A stretch of DNA of 64,000 nucleotides from Eublepharis macularius (Eukaryota > Chordata > Lepidosauria > Squamata > Eublepharidae), in NCBI RefSeq assembly GCF_028583425.1, contig NC_072790.1, positions 16,212,552-16,276,551 of the forward strand, written 5' to 3'. Under the pieces are notes generated by a model, which worked only from the letters and a program-made list of their open reading frames with translations, was not told the origin of the DNA and did not search any database. Of this stretch, positions 11,543-23,083 are shown in pieces; positions within the stretch are counted from its first letter, which is position 1; each line of letters begins with the position of its first letter. The translations under genes were made by a program, and so were the position numbers.

Positions 11543-12999
11543 AGGATAAATAAAGGCCGCAGTCCCACCCAAAGTTATAAGGGTACTTATGCCGAGATTC
11601 AATTGCAACCTAATTTTTTAGTAGGAATTTGGCTGATGAGTCTTTTCGATAGGGGACATCATAAATGGCCTGTGTGAACATCAATCCTACGGGTCAAAGT
11701 AACCCAAAGCCAAATGCACAGGACGTTTCCCCTGTTTTCCTACTTCACATACGCTACATTTTTTGCTGTTTTTCAAGAAATCACTGAGTATATGCTTAAT
11801 TCTAACATGCACTTAGCTCTATTGGCCATGAGTTTTTGAGTACGTTTCTGTCCACTAAACAACGTACAATTTGGCAGCAAAATCTTTACCGATTAAAGAC
11901 CTTTGCCTAATTGAAAGCCTGTGCATTTCCTATCATGAAATCTACCCTTTGATTGAATATATAAACCCAATTAACTGCAGTTGGAGAGGACCTGGAATAA
12001 TATTTTTACTCCAGCTCCACAATATTTCATGAACCATGCATGCCACTTGCCAAATATCTTTAAAAGATTTTGCAAAACCCCAAACATGCCCGCTTCCCCC
12101 ACCCCAAGAGTGTGAAATCTCATTTTCCAGTTCTCTGCTCAAATTTAATGAGCCGCCTCCTGTTTAACCTCCATGTGAGAAGGTTTGGAAGCATCAAGGG
12201 AAATTGTATTTTCCCCCTTTTGTAAACAAAGCTCAGATTTGGAATCGAACCCAAAAACGTATCTTTTCTATTTGTAAAGGCTTTCATAATTTTATTTAGA
12301 GGAAAAATTAAATTAAAGTTCTTTTCTAGTAAAACAGGAAACGTGCAGAACTGAAACAAGGCAACAGGGACATGGCAAAACAAGGAATCCAATACAAAAC
12401 AGGCCTCTAAGGAGCACTTCATTTTGCCCCATTCTGATATGTAGATTAATAGACTAAAATAATCATTTCCCCTAATCTTAAAAATTCAAATGTATTCTAA
12501 TCTCTTGGCCTGCAACTATTTCTTGATCATGCCCATTTACACCAGAACTGTTACAAATGGTAGACTTTGTGTTTGCGATTCCAAATTGGGTATTGGTGTC
12601 TTTCATTGAAATGCCCAAATTTTAACTCACAGTCCTTGTGAGTTTCATGTGTTTGGTTTTCTTTCTCTTTTGAATCATCATTGGCAGCTTTGCTTCAACT
12701 AGTTTATCCCACGCTACATACTTATTGATTAGTAACCTAGTGATTCAGACATTAAGAGTGCAATGCCTAAAATCCATGACTAACAGTCCAGCAACAAACC
12801 TACACTGATCCCGATGTGCAATTCAAGATCACCACTTCCAACCAAGGTTATAGTCATATATTAACCAAGTCACGGGAATATTTCAACTTTGAAGGTTTTG
12901 TCTTCTTTTTTCCAAACTGCAAATGATTCCAATACAATCCCAAAATGGCATACCTATGACACCTTTGCTCATCTGAAAAGGGTCTCCTGCCACCCCGCA
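11543..12999. other. intergenic, no recognised feature
   Basis: About 1.45 kb of AT-rich DNA with no repeat family recognised. One of the longest repeat-free stretches in the left half of the window. Confidence 0.45.
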
Positions 13000-13297
13000 C
13001 TTGAGCAAGATCAACAGCAGCCCATACGTGGGTTTTCTCTGTGGAAGGCCTGCCTGAGGAAGTGAAGAGAGCCCCCACTCTCCGGGCTTTCCACAATGGT
13101 GCAAAACCAAATTATTCAAAAGGGTTTTTTTACTCACATAGGAGGTCAGTATTGTAGGGAGGGGGGTCTCAGATGCTTTACTAATGAGTTAGGGTCCATA
13201 AACTTCACCACTATGTTGCATTGCATACTATCTGTTGCTTTAAATATGTGCTCCTATGAGCTACGTGTGCTTCGTGTTGCCTAATATTAGTCCTAGA
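13000..13297 (+). mobile_element. L2-type LINE 3' fragment
   Basis: It parallels 25490-25795 closely: 'agatcaacagcagccca', 'ttttctctgtgg', 'ggcctgcctgaggaagt', 'agagcccccactct', 'actatgttgcattgcatac', 'atctgttgcttt'. The C-terminal coding part and the proximal 3' UTR are present with frameshifts. Confidence 0.85.
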
Positions 13298-13762
13298 ATT
13301 AGAAAAGAGCAAGAGTCCAGTAGCACCTATAAGACTAACAAAATTTGTGGTAGGGTATGAGCTTCCATGAGCCACAGCTCAGATATCTGAAGAATACTGC
13401 TACCTGTAGAAAAAAACAAGGGTCTAGTAGAAAAAAACAAGAGTCTAGTAGCACCTGTAAGACTGAAAAAATTGTGGTAGGTTTCGTGAGTCACAGCTCA
13501 CTTCTTCAGAAAGCTCATACCCTATCACAAATTTTGTTAGTCTTATAGGTGCTACTAGACTCTTGCTCTTTTCTACAGCTACATACAGACTAACATAGCT
13601 GCCCATCTTGATCTATCTCCGTGGATGGCACCACATTTAGCTGTACAGAATGGAAATCCATCAACCTTATGAAGGTATCTGTAGAAGTGAGCTGTGACTC
13701 ACAAAAGCTCCTACCCTACCACAAATTTCAATGGTCTTATAGGTGCTACTAGATGCACTTTT
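13298..13762. mobile_element. cluster of inverted-repeat interspersed elements ('agtagcaccta' type)
   Basis: Repeated in both orientations: 'gagtccagtagcacctataagactaacaaa' and its inverse 'tttgttagtcttataggtgctactagactc', joined by 'gagctgtgactcac'. At least three partial units occur (13298-13400, 13420-13606, 13686-13762). This motif is widespread in sauropsid genomes, but I do not assign a database family. Confidence 0.75.
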
Positions 13763-13768
13763 CTACTG

Positions 13769-14745
13769 CCACTGGAGGTACTGATAGGCTAGGCAAAGGC
13801 AGCTTTAAAAAGGGATTAGACAGATTCATGGAGGCGAGGCCTATCAGTGGGTACAAGCCATGGCGACTAAAGGGAACCTCCATATGCAGAAGTCATAAAC
13901 CTGCTTGGCTACTGGGTGAAACAGGATTAGACATGGGCACGAACAGGGGGGGGGACCGAACACCAAATTCGTCATTTGTTGCCATCCATGAACAATGAAC
14001 AACGAACTTGGACAAACATGAACTGTTCCCAGACATGTTCGTTGTTCGTTGTTCATGGGGGCCAGAACCCCCCCACCCCCAAGCACACCCCACTTAGCCC
14101 CCCTCCCCTCAAACCCACTTACCTGGCCCTTTAAAGATCCCTTTAAACTATCAGCTGGCAGGCAGCTGAAAGTTTAAAGGGCCCTGTCCCAGCAAAAACA
14201 GCAGTGTCTGCTGGCAGGTAGTTTGAAGGGTTACAAACATGACCTTCCCAATGTCCAAGAGCCACCAAATTTGCAGGGGACATAGTCCTCACTGTCCTCT
14301 GAAGTCCCCCCAAGTTTCAGAGAGATTGCACCCCGGGAAAGGCATGATCCACGGGTCTCCCCATTGGCTGTCATTTTCTCTTCACAGTGGCCAAAACGGG
14401 ACTCTCTGCTGGAAGTACTTTGAAGGGTTAAAGCCAGAAGGAAAGCCAGAAGGAGTTCAGACAGAGTTCAGTCCTTCCCTGCCTCTGGTTGCCAAGGGGT
14501 TTGATTGCAGCAGGTGCCAGACTGTCTAGCTTGACGAACGGCTGCCGAAGGCAACGAACGAGGCTTGCAACGACCACCTTTAGAATGGGACCTCACGAAC
14601 AGCTTGTTCGAGAACAGCAGATTAGGCTGTTCGTGGATTTTTTCTGTTCGTAATGCTGTTCGTGCCCATGTCTAAACAGGATGTTGGACTAGATGGACCA
14701 CTGATCCAGGAGGGCTCTTGTTATGATCTTATTATTCATCACAGT
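13769..14745 (+). mobile_element. CR1-like LINE/UTR fragment split by a 747-bp hAT-like element
   Basis: The left part is 'ggcaaaggcagctttaaaaagggattagacagattcatggagg...'. The right part, from 14675, is 'aacaggatgttggactagatggaccactgatccaggagggctcttgttatgatctt'. Together they reconstitute a continuous repeat commonly found at sauropsid LINE 3' ends. The interruption is bounded by a perfect 8-bp duplication. Confidence 0.7.
13928..14674. mobile_element. 747-bp non-autonomous hAT-like transposon
   Basis: The inverted termini are 'tagacatgggcacgaacag' at 13928 and its exact reverse complement ending at 14674. The target duplication is aacaggat at 13920-13927 and aacaggat at 14675-14682, a perfect 8 bp. 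Subterminal regions are rich in 'gttcgt'/'acgaac' repeats on both sides. Open frames inside have no transposase signature. The 8-bp duplication plus the termini point to the hAT superfamily. Confidence 0.9.
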
Positions 14746-15476
14746 CCTAATTTTAAAAACTGGATGATGAACAGGAGAAGACTGGTATGAACATTATTGC
14801 ATAGATGTGTCAATAGATCTAGACTCTTAATTTGTGTATAACTCACATTGTTCCTACCGAGTCCACGAAGGTTCCTTATTCCCAGCAATGGTGTTGAGTA
14901 CAACAGTTGGAATCTGGTCCTGCAACAGCATTCCAGGGCTTCTTAACTGCCACCAACTTGATGAATCGAACTTCATCCTGCAGCAGGCCGGACTGCTGTT
15001 TTCTGGTGTTATTGTTTTGGGGATAAGATATACTTTGTGAAAACATTAGGGATCTCAATTAAGCAGCTGGGTGACTTATAAATATATATTTATGTTTGAA
15101 GCCTAAGTGGCCATTGGCTTCCCTACTGTTTTACTTAGCTAACAAAACAACTCTATCAAAGTAAGTATTATTCCAAAACTCAACTTCCTGTGCCGAATGC
15201 TCCCTTGTGTTCCATCAGTTTGGCTCCCTGATGAACTACAGCGTTTCTTATAAACTGTCCATGGCCCATAAATTTCCAAGCATAAAGCCTATTGCTGTGC
15301 TGTACAGATCTGCGGAGGATTTTTCCCCTTTCTCACACAGTTTGATACTGTTGAGCTGGTTAAAGATATTCTGGTTAAAGAGCTGGTACTGTTGAGCTGG
15401 TTGAGCTGGTTAAAGATATTCCTCTTCAAACATTTTCTTGGTCCTATTTTGACAAGATAAATTTTCTCTTACCCCC

Positions 15477-15480
<4 letters not shown>
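14746..15480. other. intergenic, small tandem duplication
   Basis: Near 15340-15422 the phrase 'ttgagctggttaaagatatt' occurs twice with an intervening partial copy, a local tandem duplication. Otherwise nothing recognised. Confidence 0.45.
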
Positions 15481-15523
<43 letters not shown>

Positions 15524-15527
15524 TCTC
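15481..15527. repeat. (CT)n microsatellite
   Basis: About 20 CT units with one interruption near the right end. Confidence 0.97.
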
Positions 15528-15539
15528 AGATTAATTGAT

Positions 15540-15800
15540 GACAGTTATTTTTCATTCAGTGGCGGGAACCGTGATTTGGACTGATCTGTTACTGAGGGGG
15601 GAGGTGAACGCAAGCATGTTTAAGATATATGGGGAAAGACTTCCACGGTTGGGGCACCACCACCAAGAAGGCCCTTGTAGCGGTAGCCACTCACTGTACC
15701 ACTGAAAATGGGGCCATTCTAATAACTGGGCAGGTTCATACAGGAGTAAATGGTTCTCCTTGGGACCCAGATATTTTACTGTGCCTGGTAAAGGAACCAC
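15540..15800 (+). mobile_element. LINE 3' UTR-like fragment
   Basis: 'ccacggttggggcaccaccaccaagaaggcccttgtagcggtagcca...actgggcaggttcatacagg' has the wording of sauropsid CR1/L2-type 3' regions. It is diverged, and the family is not certain. Confidence 0.5.
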
Positions 15801-16779
15801 TGCTTCTGATGGCTTTAATCCTTTTGGTTTTGTGCATGAACAATAGGTTTCCCGGCAGGAAAGAGGGACTCAGCACTCACCTTTCTTGGTGGGTTCGCGT
15901 GCGCACAAAGCACATGCAAGCTCCCAGAGGTAGCTGAGTGATGGCACTTCTGGGAAGTAACGACACCGAGCAAGCCTGGGAGCGCTCCCACGCTTCACAA
16001 CAGGCCGGTTTGGGCCCCAAACAGGCCTGGTTCAGCACATTTGGGGCCAAAATCAGCCCACTGTTGTCCCAGCTTTCTTTTACCTGGTTCTTCAATTCTG
16101 TCTTTTTTCCTCTCCAGAGCCAGTCTCTTCACCCTATTAAAACTGCCAGACAGGCAAAGCTGTAATTGTGGCAGGAGTTCTGAAATCTGTATTATGGCCT
16201 AGTTCGCCATTTAGAATAAGAATTGCCCAAAAATGCACATAGGAGAGCAAAAAGCAGTAGAAGTTTGGTTTTCTGGCTATTAATGTCATAATGGCCCTTA
16301 ACTCTGCCTTGACAACCCCTTTTCCTAGCTCTCTTTAGTAGGAGCTGGGGGCCTTTGGGAGGTGTCTAAAAGCGCCCAGTTCCTCAAGTTTTGTCTTCTG
16401 TTCCCTATTGCTGGCAGTACATGTAGTGGAGATTAATAGACGTGTGCAAACACGCAGCCACCTGGAACACTACTCTACAAAATGTTGACTTCATGGTTAT
16501 GTTGAGTCAATTCATCTGATGACAGCCAAATCACTTTTATATCAAAAATTAGAACCTCTCAGATGCTCAAAGAAAGGCTTGCAGATTTTTTTAGACAACA
16601 AGATCAAGACAGCAGGACTCCACCTTCAACAGATATGCCTGCACCAAAGGAGATGGTCCTTTCAGCATCACTCCATATGTGTTGATTCTCTGTGCATCTT
16701 CAAGGGTATTGGAGTAAGCATTGTCTTGTGTATAAAGAAGAGATAAAGATCCTTCAGGGGGCAGCATGCTCTAGCTAGA
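15801..16779. other. intergenic, GC-richer patch near 15880-16040
   Basis: The patch 15890-16040 ('ttcgcgtgcgcacaaagcacatgcaagctcccagag', 'ggcacttctgggaagt') resembles the extra internal segment of the long MITE-A copies at 30358 and 37782, so it may be a decayed relative. The rest is unrecognised. Confidence 0.4.
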
Positions 16780-17312
16780 CAGGACTATAGGGGAGTAACT
16801 TCTTCCCAAAGCTTTCCTTGTCTGTCTGCAGAATGCTATTCTTAGGCTTTTCTTCTAGAACTCCACATTCTTTCTCAACTTTCAAGGCAGCTAGTTTATC
16901 TCTTGCCTTCCTATTTAGTTTGTTAATTTCATAAACAAAGTTTTTGTAACTCTTTTGTCCACATCTTTTTTGAAGTGAGGCCTCCAGAACTGCACACAGT
17001 ACTCCGGGTGAAGCCTGACCAAGGCAGTATAGAGAGGGATTATGACCTCCTGTGATTTTGATGCAATGGCCTTTTTGATACAACCCAAGATTGAATTAGC
17101 CTTTTTTTGCCACCACATCACACTGACTGCTCATATTTAGTTTACAGTCCACTCTTACTCCAAGATCTCTTTTGCATACACTACTACCCAGAAGTGTATC
17201 CCCCATCCTGTATTTGTGCTTCACATTTTTGTGGCCCAGATGTAATACTGTGCACTTATCTATGTTGAATTGCATCCTGTTCACAACCGCCATCAACCAA
17301 AGCCATTTGCAA
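16780..17312 (-). mobile_element. CR1-type LINE, reverse-transcriptase C-terminal fragment
   Basis: Translation in minus-strand frames gives 'MQFNIDKCTVLHLGHKN', '[18 protein letters not shown]', '[17 protein letters not shown]', '[17 protein letters not shown]' and '[18 protein letters not shown]', the order found at the C-terminal side of CR1-like reverse transcriptases. At least two frameshifts separate the blocks, so the element is dead. The 5' side is truncated at about 17312. Confidence 0.88.
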
Positions 17313-17465
17313 CATGAGCTACGATGAGGGAATCAGACAAGATTGAATGAAACCATTGACTGGATCCAACTTCATATTTTCCAAGTATTCCTCTTGTAAG
17401 AGGAAGGGAGGTTGAGGAGAAGTTGGGAAAAAAATGTTTCCACATGGCCCAAGGACAACAGAAGA

Positions 17466-17523
17466 GATGGATGGATGGATGGATGGATGGATGGATGGAT
17501 GGATGGATGGATGGATGGATGGA
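17466..17523. repeat. (GGAT)n microsatellite
   Basis: About 14 GGAT units, directly followed by a (GAAA)n tract. Confidence 0.97.
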
Positions 17524-17529
17524 AGGAAG

Positions 17530-17684
<155 letters not shown>

Positions 17685-18765
17685 AGCTGTGTGAGAACCA
17701 GCATGGCAGAAGGAAGCGGGACAGAGCAGACGGTAGCTTGAATACTGGGCACATTAGAAGTGTCATGGTGGGAGAGGGAGGGAGCAGAAGTAACCGAGTA
17801 TGTAACACTCAGTTTTGGCTTTATATCAAGGGCAAGAGGAGTATATGTTGCGGGGGGCGGGGGTGAAAGGCTGTGGATGTCTTCATTCTAGCGACTCTTT
17901 GACGGCCCAGTTCTAACTTCATTAAGTTTAATTTAATGAGCTTTAGTTGATGCTGTCCCAAGAAGTTTGACTTGGAAAGACTTTGCAATGTCAAGATAGC
18001 ACAGAACATTTGATATTCGGAAGGCAGTAAAGCAAAAACAGATGTTTCCAGAACACGGGTTTTGTGTCACTCATAAGCCAATTAAAAGTTTCTGCAGCAA
18101 ACTGACAGTTCCCACAGAGCCAGCAAGAGGAACGCGAATGAACTGGTGGCGCTTGGCTGAGGATCCCTCCCTCAAAATGCCCAGCTCTGTTCTTTGCTGA
18201 TTTTAGTGATGTTTCAAGATTTCCCCCCCTAGAAGTGTGATAAAGATGCAATCTCGCCTTGTCACTCTAACCCAGAATCTGTCTTTTCACCTTCACACTT
18301 CCCTTTTTTTTGCTCATTAAGCAAACAGTGCGATATTTCTAGTTTTGCTACTCTCTGACACCGGTTTAATAGCATTTTCACATCCCAGAAGACATTGTAG
18401 TAGTGCGTAAATAATTGTTTTTGTTGTGTCAGGTATTTAAGATAAAATGTGGTTAGCAAATCCTAGTGAGAAAGGAAAACTGAGGGAAAGGAACTGCTTT
18501 GTTTTAAATTGTATGTCATGTAAATTTTTTGTCCTTTTGGACGCCCATTTGGGGAGGTTTGTGTTTTTGATTTTGTTTACACCGCCTGTAAACATGGGAC
18601 TGTCGTTCATTTTCATCTCACGTCTGTTGGAAGGAAAATGCAAAAAGAAGAGGTCTGATGCTACTGTTAAAATGATTATTAACAGTACTTTTGTTAATAA
18701 GCGGCATTATCATATGTTTACAGCAAGTATAAAAGCTGTGGAGCTTAGTTGTACGCATTTATATC
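17685..18765. other. intergenic, no recognised feature
   Basis: AT-rich single-copy-looking DNA. A 135-codon frame starting at 18447 has no domain and continues into the MITE-A copy. Confidence 0.45.
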
Positions 18766-18983
18766 CAGGGCTTTTTTCTGGGAAAAGAGGTGGTGGAACT
18801 CAGTGGTTTGCCCTCAGAGAAAATGGTCACATGGCTGGTGGCCCCGCCCCCTGATCTCCAGACAGAGGGCAATCTCAACTCCCCTCTGTCTGGAGATCAG
18901 GGGGCGGGGCCACCAGCCATGTGACCATTTTCAAGAGGTTCCGGAACTCCGTTCCACAGCATTCCTGCTGAAAAAAAGCCTTG
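18766..18983 (+). mobile_element. MITE-A copy 5, perfect 8-bp target duplication
   Basis: Shorter copy, 218 bp. Both arms are present but the central hairpin tip is deleted. The flanks are tttatatc at 18758-18765 and tttatatc at 18984-18991. The last terminus carries one substitution (aaaaaaagccttg). Confidence 0.95.
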
Positions 18984-19049
18984 TTTATATCTGAAAGAAT
19001 CTCATTGAATTCAGTAATTCTCATTGCCAGCTGGGGAAAGAAGGTGGCA

Positions 19050-19246
19050 CGGCATAGCTTGATGGAGTCAGATCTTGGGAGCCAAGCACGGTCGGCCCCA
19101 GTCAGAACTTGGATGGGAGACCTCCAGGGAAGTCAGGGGTTGCAGTGCAGGGGCAGGCAATGGCAAACCACCTCTGTCACTTGCCTTGAAAACCCCACCA
19201 GGGGTTGCCATAACTCAGATGTGACTTGATGGCACTTCACACACAG
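19050..19246 (+). mobile_element. 5S rRNA-derived SINE
   Basis: 'cagatcttgggagccaagcacggtcggccccagtcagaacttggatgggagacctcc' aligns with 5S rRNA positions covering the internal control region. The tail 'ttgccttgaaaaccccaccaggggttgccataactcagatgtgacttgatggcac' is Bov-B-like. This is the best-preserved of the three copies. The first 5S bases are missing. Confidence 0.88.
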
Positions 19247-22017
19247 TGTGACGTTTAACACAAATGTGGGACTTACAATTTTCATTCCTTGTAATTTGAA
19301 ACAGCAAATGGGTAGACTTGGTACAGATTTGGGAAAGAATATGGGACAATATAGTCCAGTCTTAGGATTTGCTGCCAAAGTCATTAAGATACAAAAGCAA
19401 CTTCCGTACTAGTGTGGCATTGCAAATCATGGTGCTACACTTAGGTGAAACAGTTGTGTGGATATAACCCCAGAAGGGGTGGAGTCTGTGAACAGAGGTT
19501 ACCAGCAGAAAGAGAGTGTGTTGGCCGGGGAGCCAGATAAGATTTCCTGGGCCCTAAGTATCTTGCCTAAGGGCTGTATTTCGCAACCTGAAGTTGAAAG
19601 CCTAGTTTCTGCAATGCTGGGTTTGTTCCAGCATGTGGTAGACTGAAGTCCTTGGACATGGCTAGGCTTGTCATTCGCACTGTGAGAGTGGTAGATCTTC
19701 CTTTTTCATCTCCCACTGCCCACCAGCACTCCAGCTGCCATCAGAAGGAAAAATAATTTAAAATTGCCATTGCGCAATGGCATTACATCACTCTAGGAAT
19801 CATCAAACTATGGTTTTACAATAGAGTTTCTGGCAATTCCTAGAGCAACATGACATCATGTCCAGGTTTTCCCCAGAAGTGACATAACATCAAAGCCCAT
19901 GTCTGTTTCCTCAAACTCTAAGCGGTTGCCAGCCACTGGCTGGCTCACCACTAGACATGGCTCACCACAAAGTTGTAGAACACAAGAAACCATTGCATAC
20001 TTGAGTTCATAGAGCCTATCTATTGCCAGTTTCTGTTGGTCATTACACCTGCACATGCTTACATCTTTGTTACATCTATGTACATCCTTGTTGTGTTGTC
20101 CTGTACATTGGAGAGTTTTTTTTATCTAAAGTAAGTTGTCTTGCAAGCTGCGTTCCTGAGTTAGCCCCATAGAACCTACACAGGCAGAGGTTATACTAGC
20201 ACGGCAAGCCGATATACTAAATATTAAGAACCAGAGATCTCCAGTTAAAAGGCTCAGATAATGGGTGACTTCAACCTGCAACTCTGGATCCAGCCACCCT
20301 TTTCACTCAAACTTGCACAAATCTCTTCCTTACTACAGTCCTCACCCCACATGGGTTTCCTCCTTGTAGGTCCTGTGATCCTCAGCATAGCCTTTTTGAG
20401 CGGTCACAGAAGCAGTCCACCCATTGTCATTGGCAGAAAAGTGGGTTGGGTCCAACCAACACGACAGACAAGGATGGCCTATGATAAACCAAATGTTTGG
20501 CTCAGTAGCTTTGTATGTTTTCCAGAGAACAGCTCAGATGGAAGAAAGATACTTGTTCCAATTTTTTCAGGTTTTCCGAGTCCCAAAGCCACATCTTCCC
20601 AATACACGTCGAAAACTCACCTTGCACACAGATCATCCTCATACGTGTTTTGAGGGTGTTTGTCACCAAAAAAAGTCCCAGAACAGAAAACACATCCTTC
20701 ATCTGTGCCTTGTCATAAATAACGTTGATGCATTCCCACCCTTTTTTTGAGCACATGCAGGATTGCGCTATACTGTTGTTGTGTCTTTCAGCTTCTGTAG
20801 AACCTGTGCATGCAAGGTAATCCATTTTCTACCATTGATTTCCCACTCAAAGTTTTAAAGGCAGCCCAGTTTAATAAATATGCAAAAAGTAGGTAGCGCT
20901 ATTGCACTGGTTTTAAAATAAAACCAGAAATGGCATTCCATTCTCAATGTTGTTTCTCAACTGATATTTCAATTGCTGAGTGATCCAATGTAGCAAGCAC
21001 TGCAGTATGATTCCCTTTGTATACATAAATATTGTAATAGGGCAAGGACCATTAAAAAAAATTCAAAAGAGGAGGGGAATTACATGATTGCGCATGCGAG
21101 CAAGACACTTCTATGATGTTTAAAGGAGGAGTAATGGCAAGAGGAGGGGTTGGAGATTTGTGGGAGGGCTCCTCTGAAGCGAAAAAAGCCTCTGCATGCA
21201 TTAATTCGGTAGGATAATCGTGCGAAAAACCTGCATCAAAAATAAACACAGACCAAAACCGGTCTCACAAAAAACGCTTAAAAAACAGAATCATCATGAC
21301 CCGCTTGCACGTGGGAAATGACGATGTGTGCAATGAGTGAGATAACCTGCCAGAAAACCATTGGTAGGCTGTCCCATTAAGGACGTGTGGAAGCGGCCAG
21401 CATTTCACTTTGCCCATATTTTTCGTATGGTTCAGAATTTTGTGAATTTCAAAGGAGGATCAATATGGCCACAACAGACAAAGTGCCAGCAATCCCCACC
21501 CCCAAACATACAGCAGCACAGTTTTTACAGGACCATCTTTGCCATTACGCAAATCTGAGCAGGGGGATCAAAATGTCAAACATTGTTACCTCTGACATGA
21601 AAATGTACGGCATTCAACTGATGCATTAGCTGCTGTGTCCTTCAATTAAAAGGTTGCACACTGTTCAGCCCACCCACTCAGATGGCTTCCAGTGGATGAA
21701 TCTTGTCCTCAGTATCTGCTGTTCCATCTCCTCTCTTGCTTGTCACCCTCACCAGTTTTGACAAATGTCCCATTTGACAGTGAATTTCAGAGCAAGAGAA
21801 AACCTGGCTCTTACGTTAGACTTTACTGACCTACTGATTAACTGTTCCTCAAAAGTGCGTGGACACATTGTCAAATAAATCATGGCAGAACGTGAAGTCA
21901 AGATAGTTTAAAGCTGCCTGCATCAAGGAATCAGCATATCTCCATAAACCCAGAGAACAAAGAACAAACGGTTTCAGAATCTTTCTGTATATTTCAGGGG
22001 GGAAGTTCCTTATTCTC
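19247..22017. other. intergenic, no recognised gene
   Basis: About 2.8 kb. Overlapping frames on both strands at 20261-20825 (100-130 codons each) have no recognised domain and conflict with one another. The segment 21050-21350 has the look of a decayed DNA element but has no paired termini that I can find. Confidence 0.4.
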
Positions 22018-22883
22018 TCATAGAATCACAGAGTTGGAAGGGGCCATACAGACCATCTAGTTCAGCCCAATATAGGATGAGCCTAAAGCATCCCTGACAA
22101 ATATTCATCCAGCCTTTTCTTGAAAACTGCCAGTGAAGGGGAGCTCACCACCTCCCTAGGCAGCTGATTCCACCTTTGAACTACTCTGACTGTGAAAAAG
22201 TATTTCCTAATATTCAGCAGGTACCTTTCTGCATGTCATTTAAGCCCATTGCTTCGAATTCTATCCTCTGCTGCCAACTGGAACAGCTCCTTGCCCTCCT
22301 CCAAATGACAGCCTTTCACATATTTAAAGAGAGCAATCATGTCTCCCCTCAATCTCCTCTTCTCCAAACTAAACATTCCCATTCTCAGCCTTTCCTCGTA
22401 GGGCTCAGTCTCCAGACCCCTGACTATTCTCGTCACTCTCTTCTTCACCCTCTCAATTTTGTCCACATCTCTGTACATCCACATCGGTTTCTTGGAGCCC
22501 TTACCATGTTTCCGTCTTGCTGGGATAGTGAGGGCTTGAGCTTGCAAAAGCTCATGTTTGAGAAGGGCCCACCCTTCACTTGCTCCTTTCCCTTCCTGCA
22601 AACTCCCCCACGGAATGACTGTCATCAAGCCTCTGAGTTCATTGAAGTCGGCCCTACGAAAATCTAACCTACGAGTCTAACTACGAACTTCCTTGGCCCC
22701 CCACAGCAACTGGAATTCAAGGAGGACATGGTCACTTCCCCCTAAGGTCCCCACCACCTTCACCCCATCTACCAATTCTTCCTTGTTGGTTAATATTAAG
22801 TCTAGTATGGCTGAGCCCCTTGTAGCTTCCTCCACCATTTGAAAAAGAAAATTATCAGCCAGGCAGGTCAGGAAGTTGCCTGA
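22018..22883 (-). mobile_element. CR1 LINE with internal deletion
   Basis: Minus strand, reading from 22883: an endonuclease-end block ('ADNFLFQMVEEATRGSAIL', then 'LTNKEELV' and 'GGSDHVLLEFQL'). It is followed, after a jump, by the reverse-transcriptase C-terminus ('RVTRIVRGLETEPYEERL', 'SLEKRRLRGDMIALFKYVKG', 'RIRSNGLK') and a 3' UTR that ends at 'tcatagaatcacagagttgg' read on the plus strand. Most of the reverse-transcriptase domain is missing between about 22640 and 22680. Confidence 0.9.
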
Positions 22884-22981
22884 TTCATTTGGAAGTGGAT
22901 TTTTTGTTCCACACATGGAAAAGCAGTTCCAAATGTTCACTAAAGAGTTTTGAAAGTGGATTATCCAACGTGTGTGGAAGC
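22884..22981 (+). mobile_element. MITE-B copy, left arm shortened
   Basis: 'ggaagtggattttttgttccacaca...ccaaatgttcactaaagag...tggattatccaacgtgtgtgga' matches the centre and right arm of MITE-B. Only a remnant (tgattc) of the left end remains. It abuts the CR1 on one side and half of a MITE-A on the other. Confidence 0.75.
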
Positions 22982-22982
22982 A

Positions 22983-23083
22983 GCCTCTGTCTGGAGATTG
23001 GGGGCGGGGCCACCAGCCATGTGACCATTTTCAAGAGGTGCTGGAACTCTGTTCCACCGCGTTCCGGCTGGAAAAAAGCCCTG
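22983..23083 (+). mobile_element. MITE-A copy 6, right half only
   Basis: Runs from 'ctctgtctggagattggggg' to 'gaaaaaagccctg'. The left half is absent, replaced by MITE-B, so no target duplication is expected. Confidence 0.85.

Noticed and set aside
11278..11553. Recurrent 'MVTWLVAPPPDLQTEGS'-type peptides at many loci
   Set aside because: They are translations of the MITE-A arms, not a protein family. Their frame follows element orientation and every copy is interrupted by the central hairpin.
19050..19120. Possible 5S rRNA gene
   Set aside because: The 5' end is missing, the 5S part is diverged and it runs into a LINE-like tail. It is a SINE head.
20261..20825. Overlapping frames of 100-130 codons on both strands
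   Set aside because: Mutually exclusive frames on opposite strands, with no recognisable domain or splice context.
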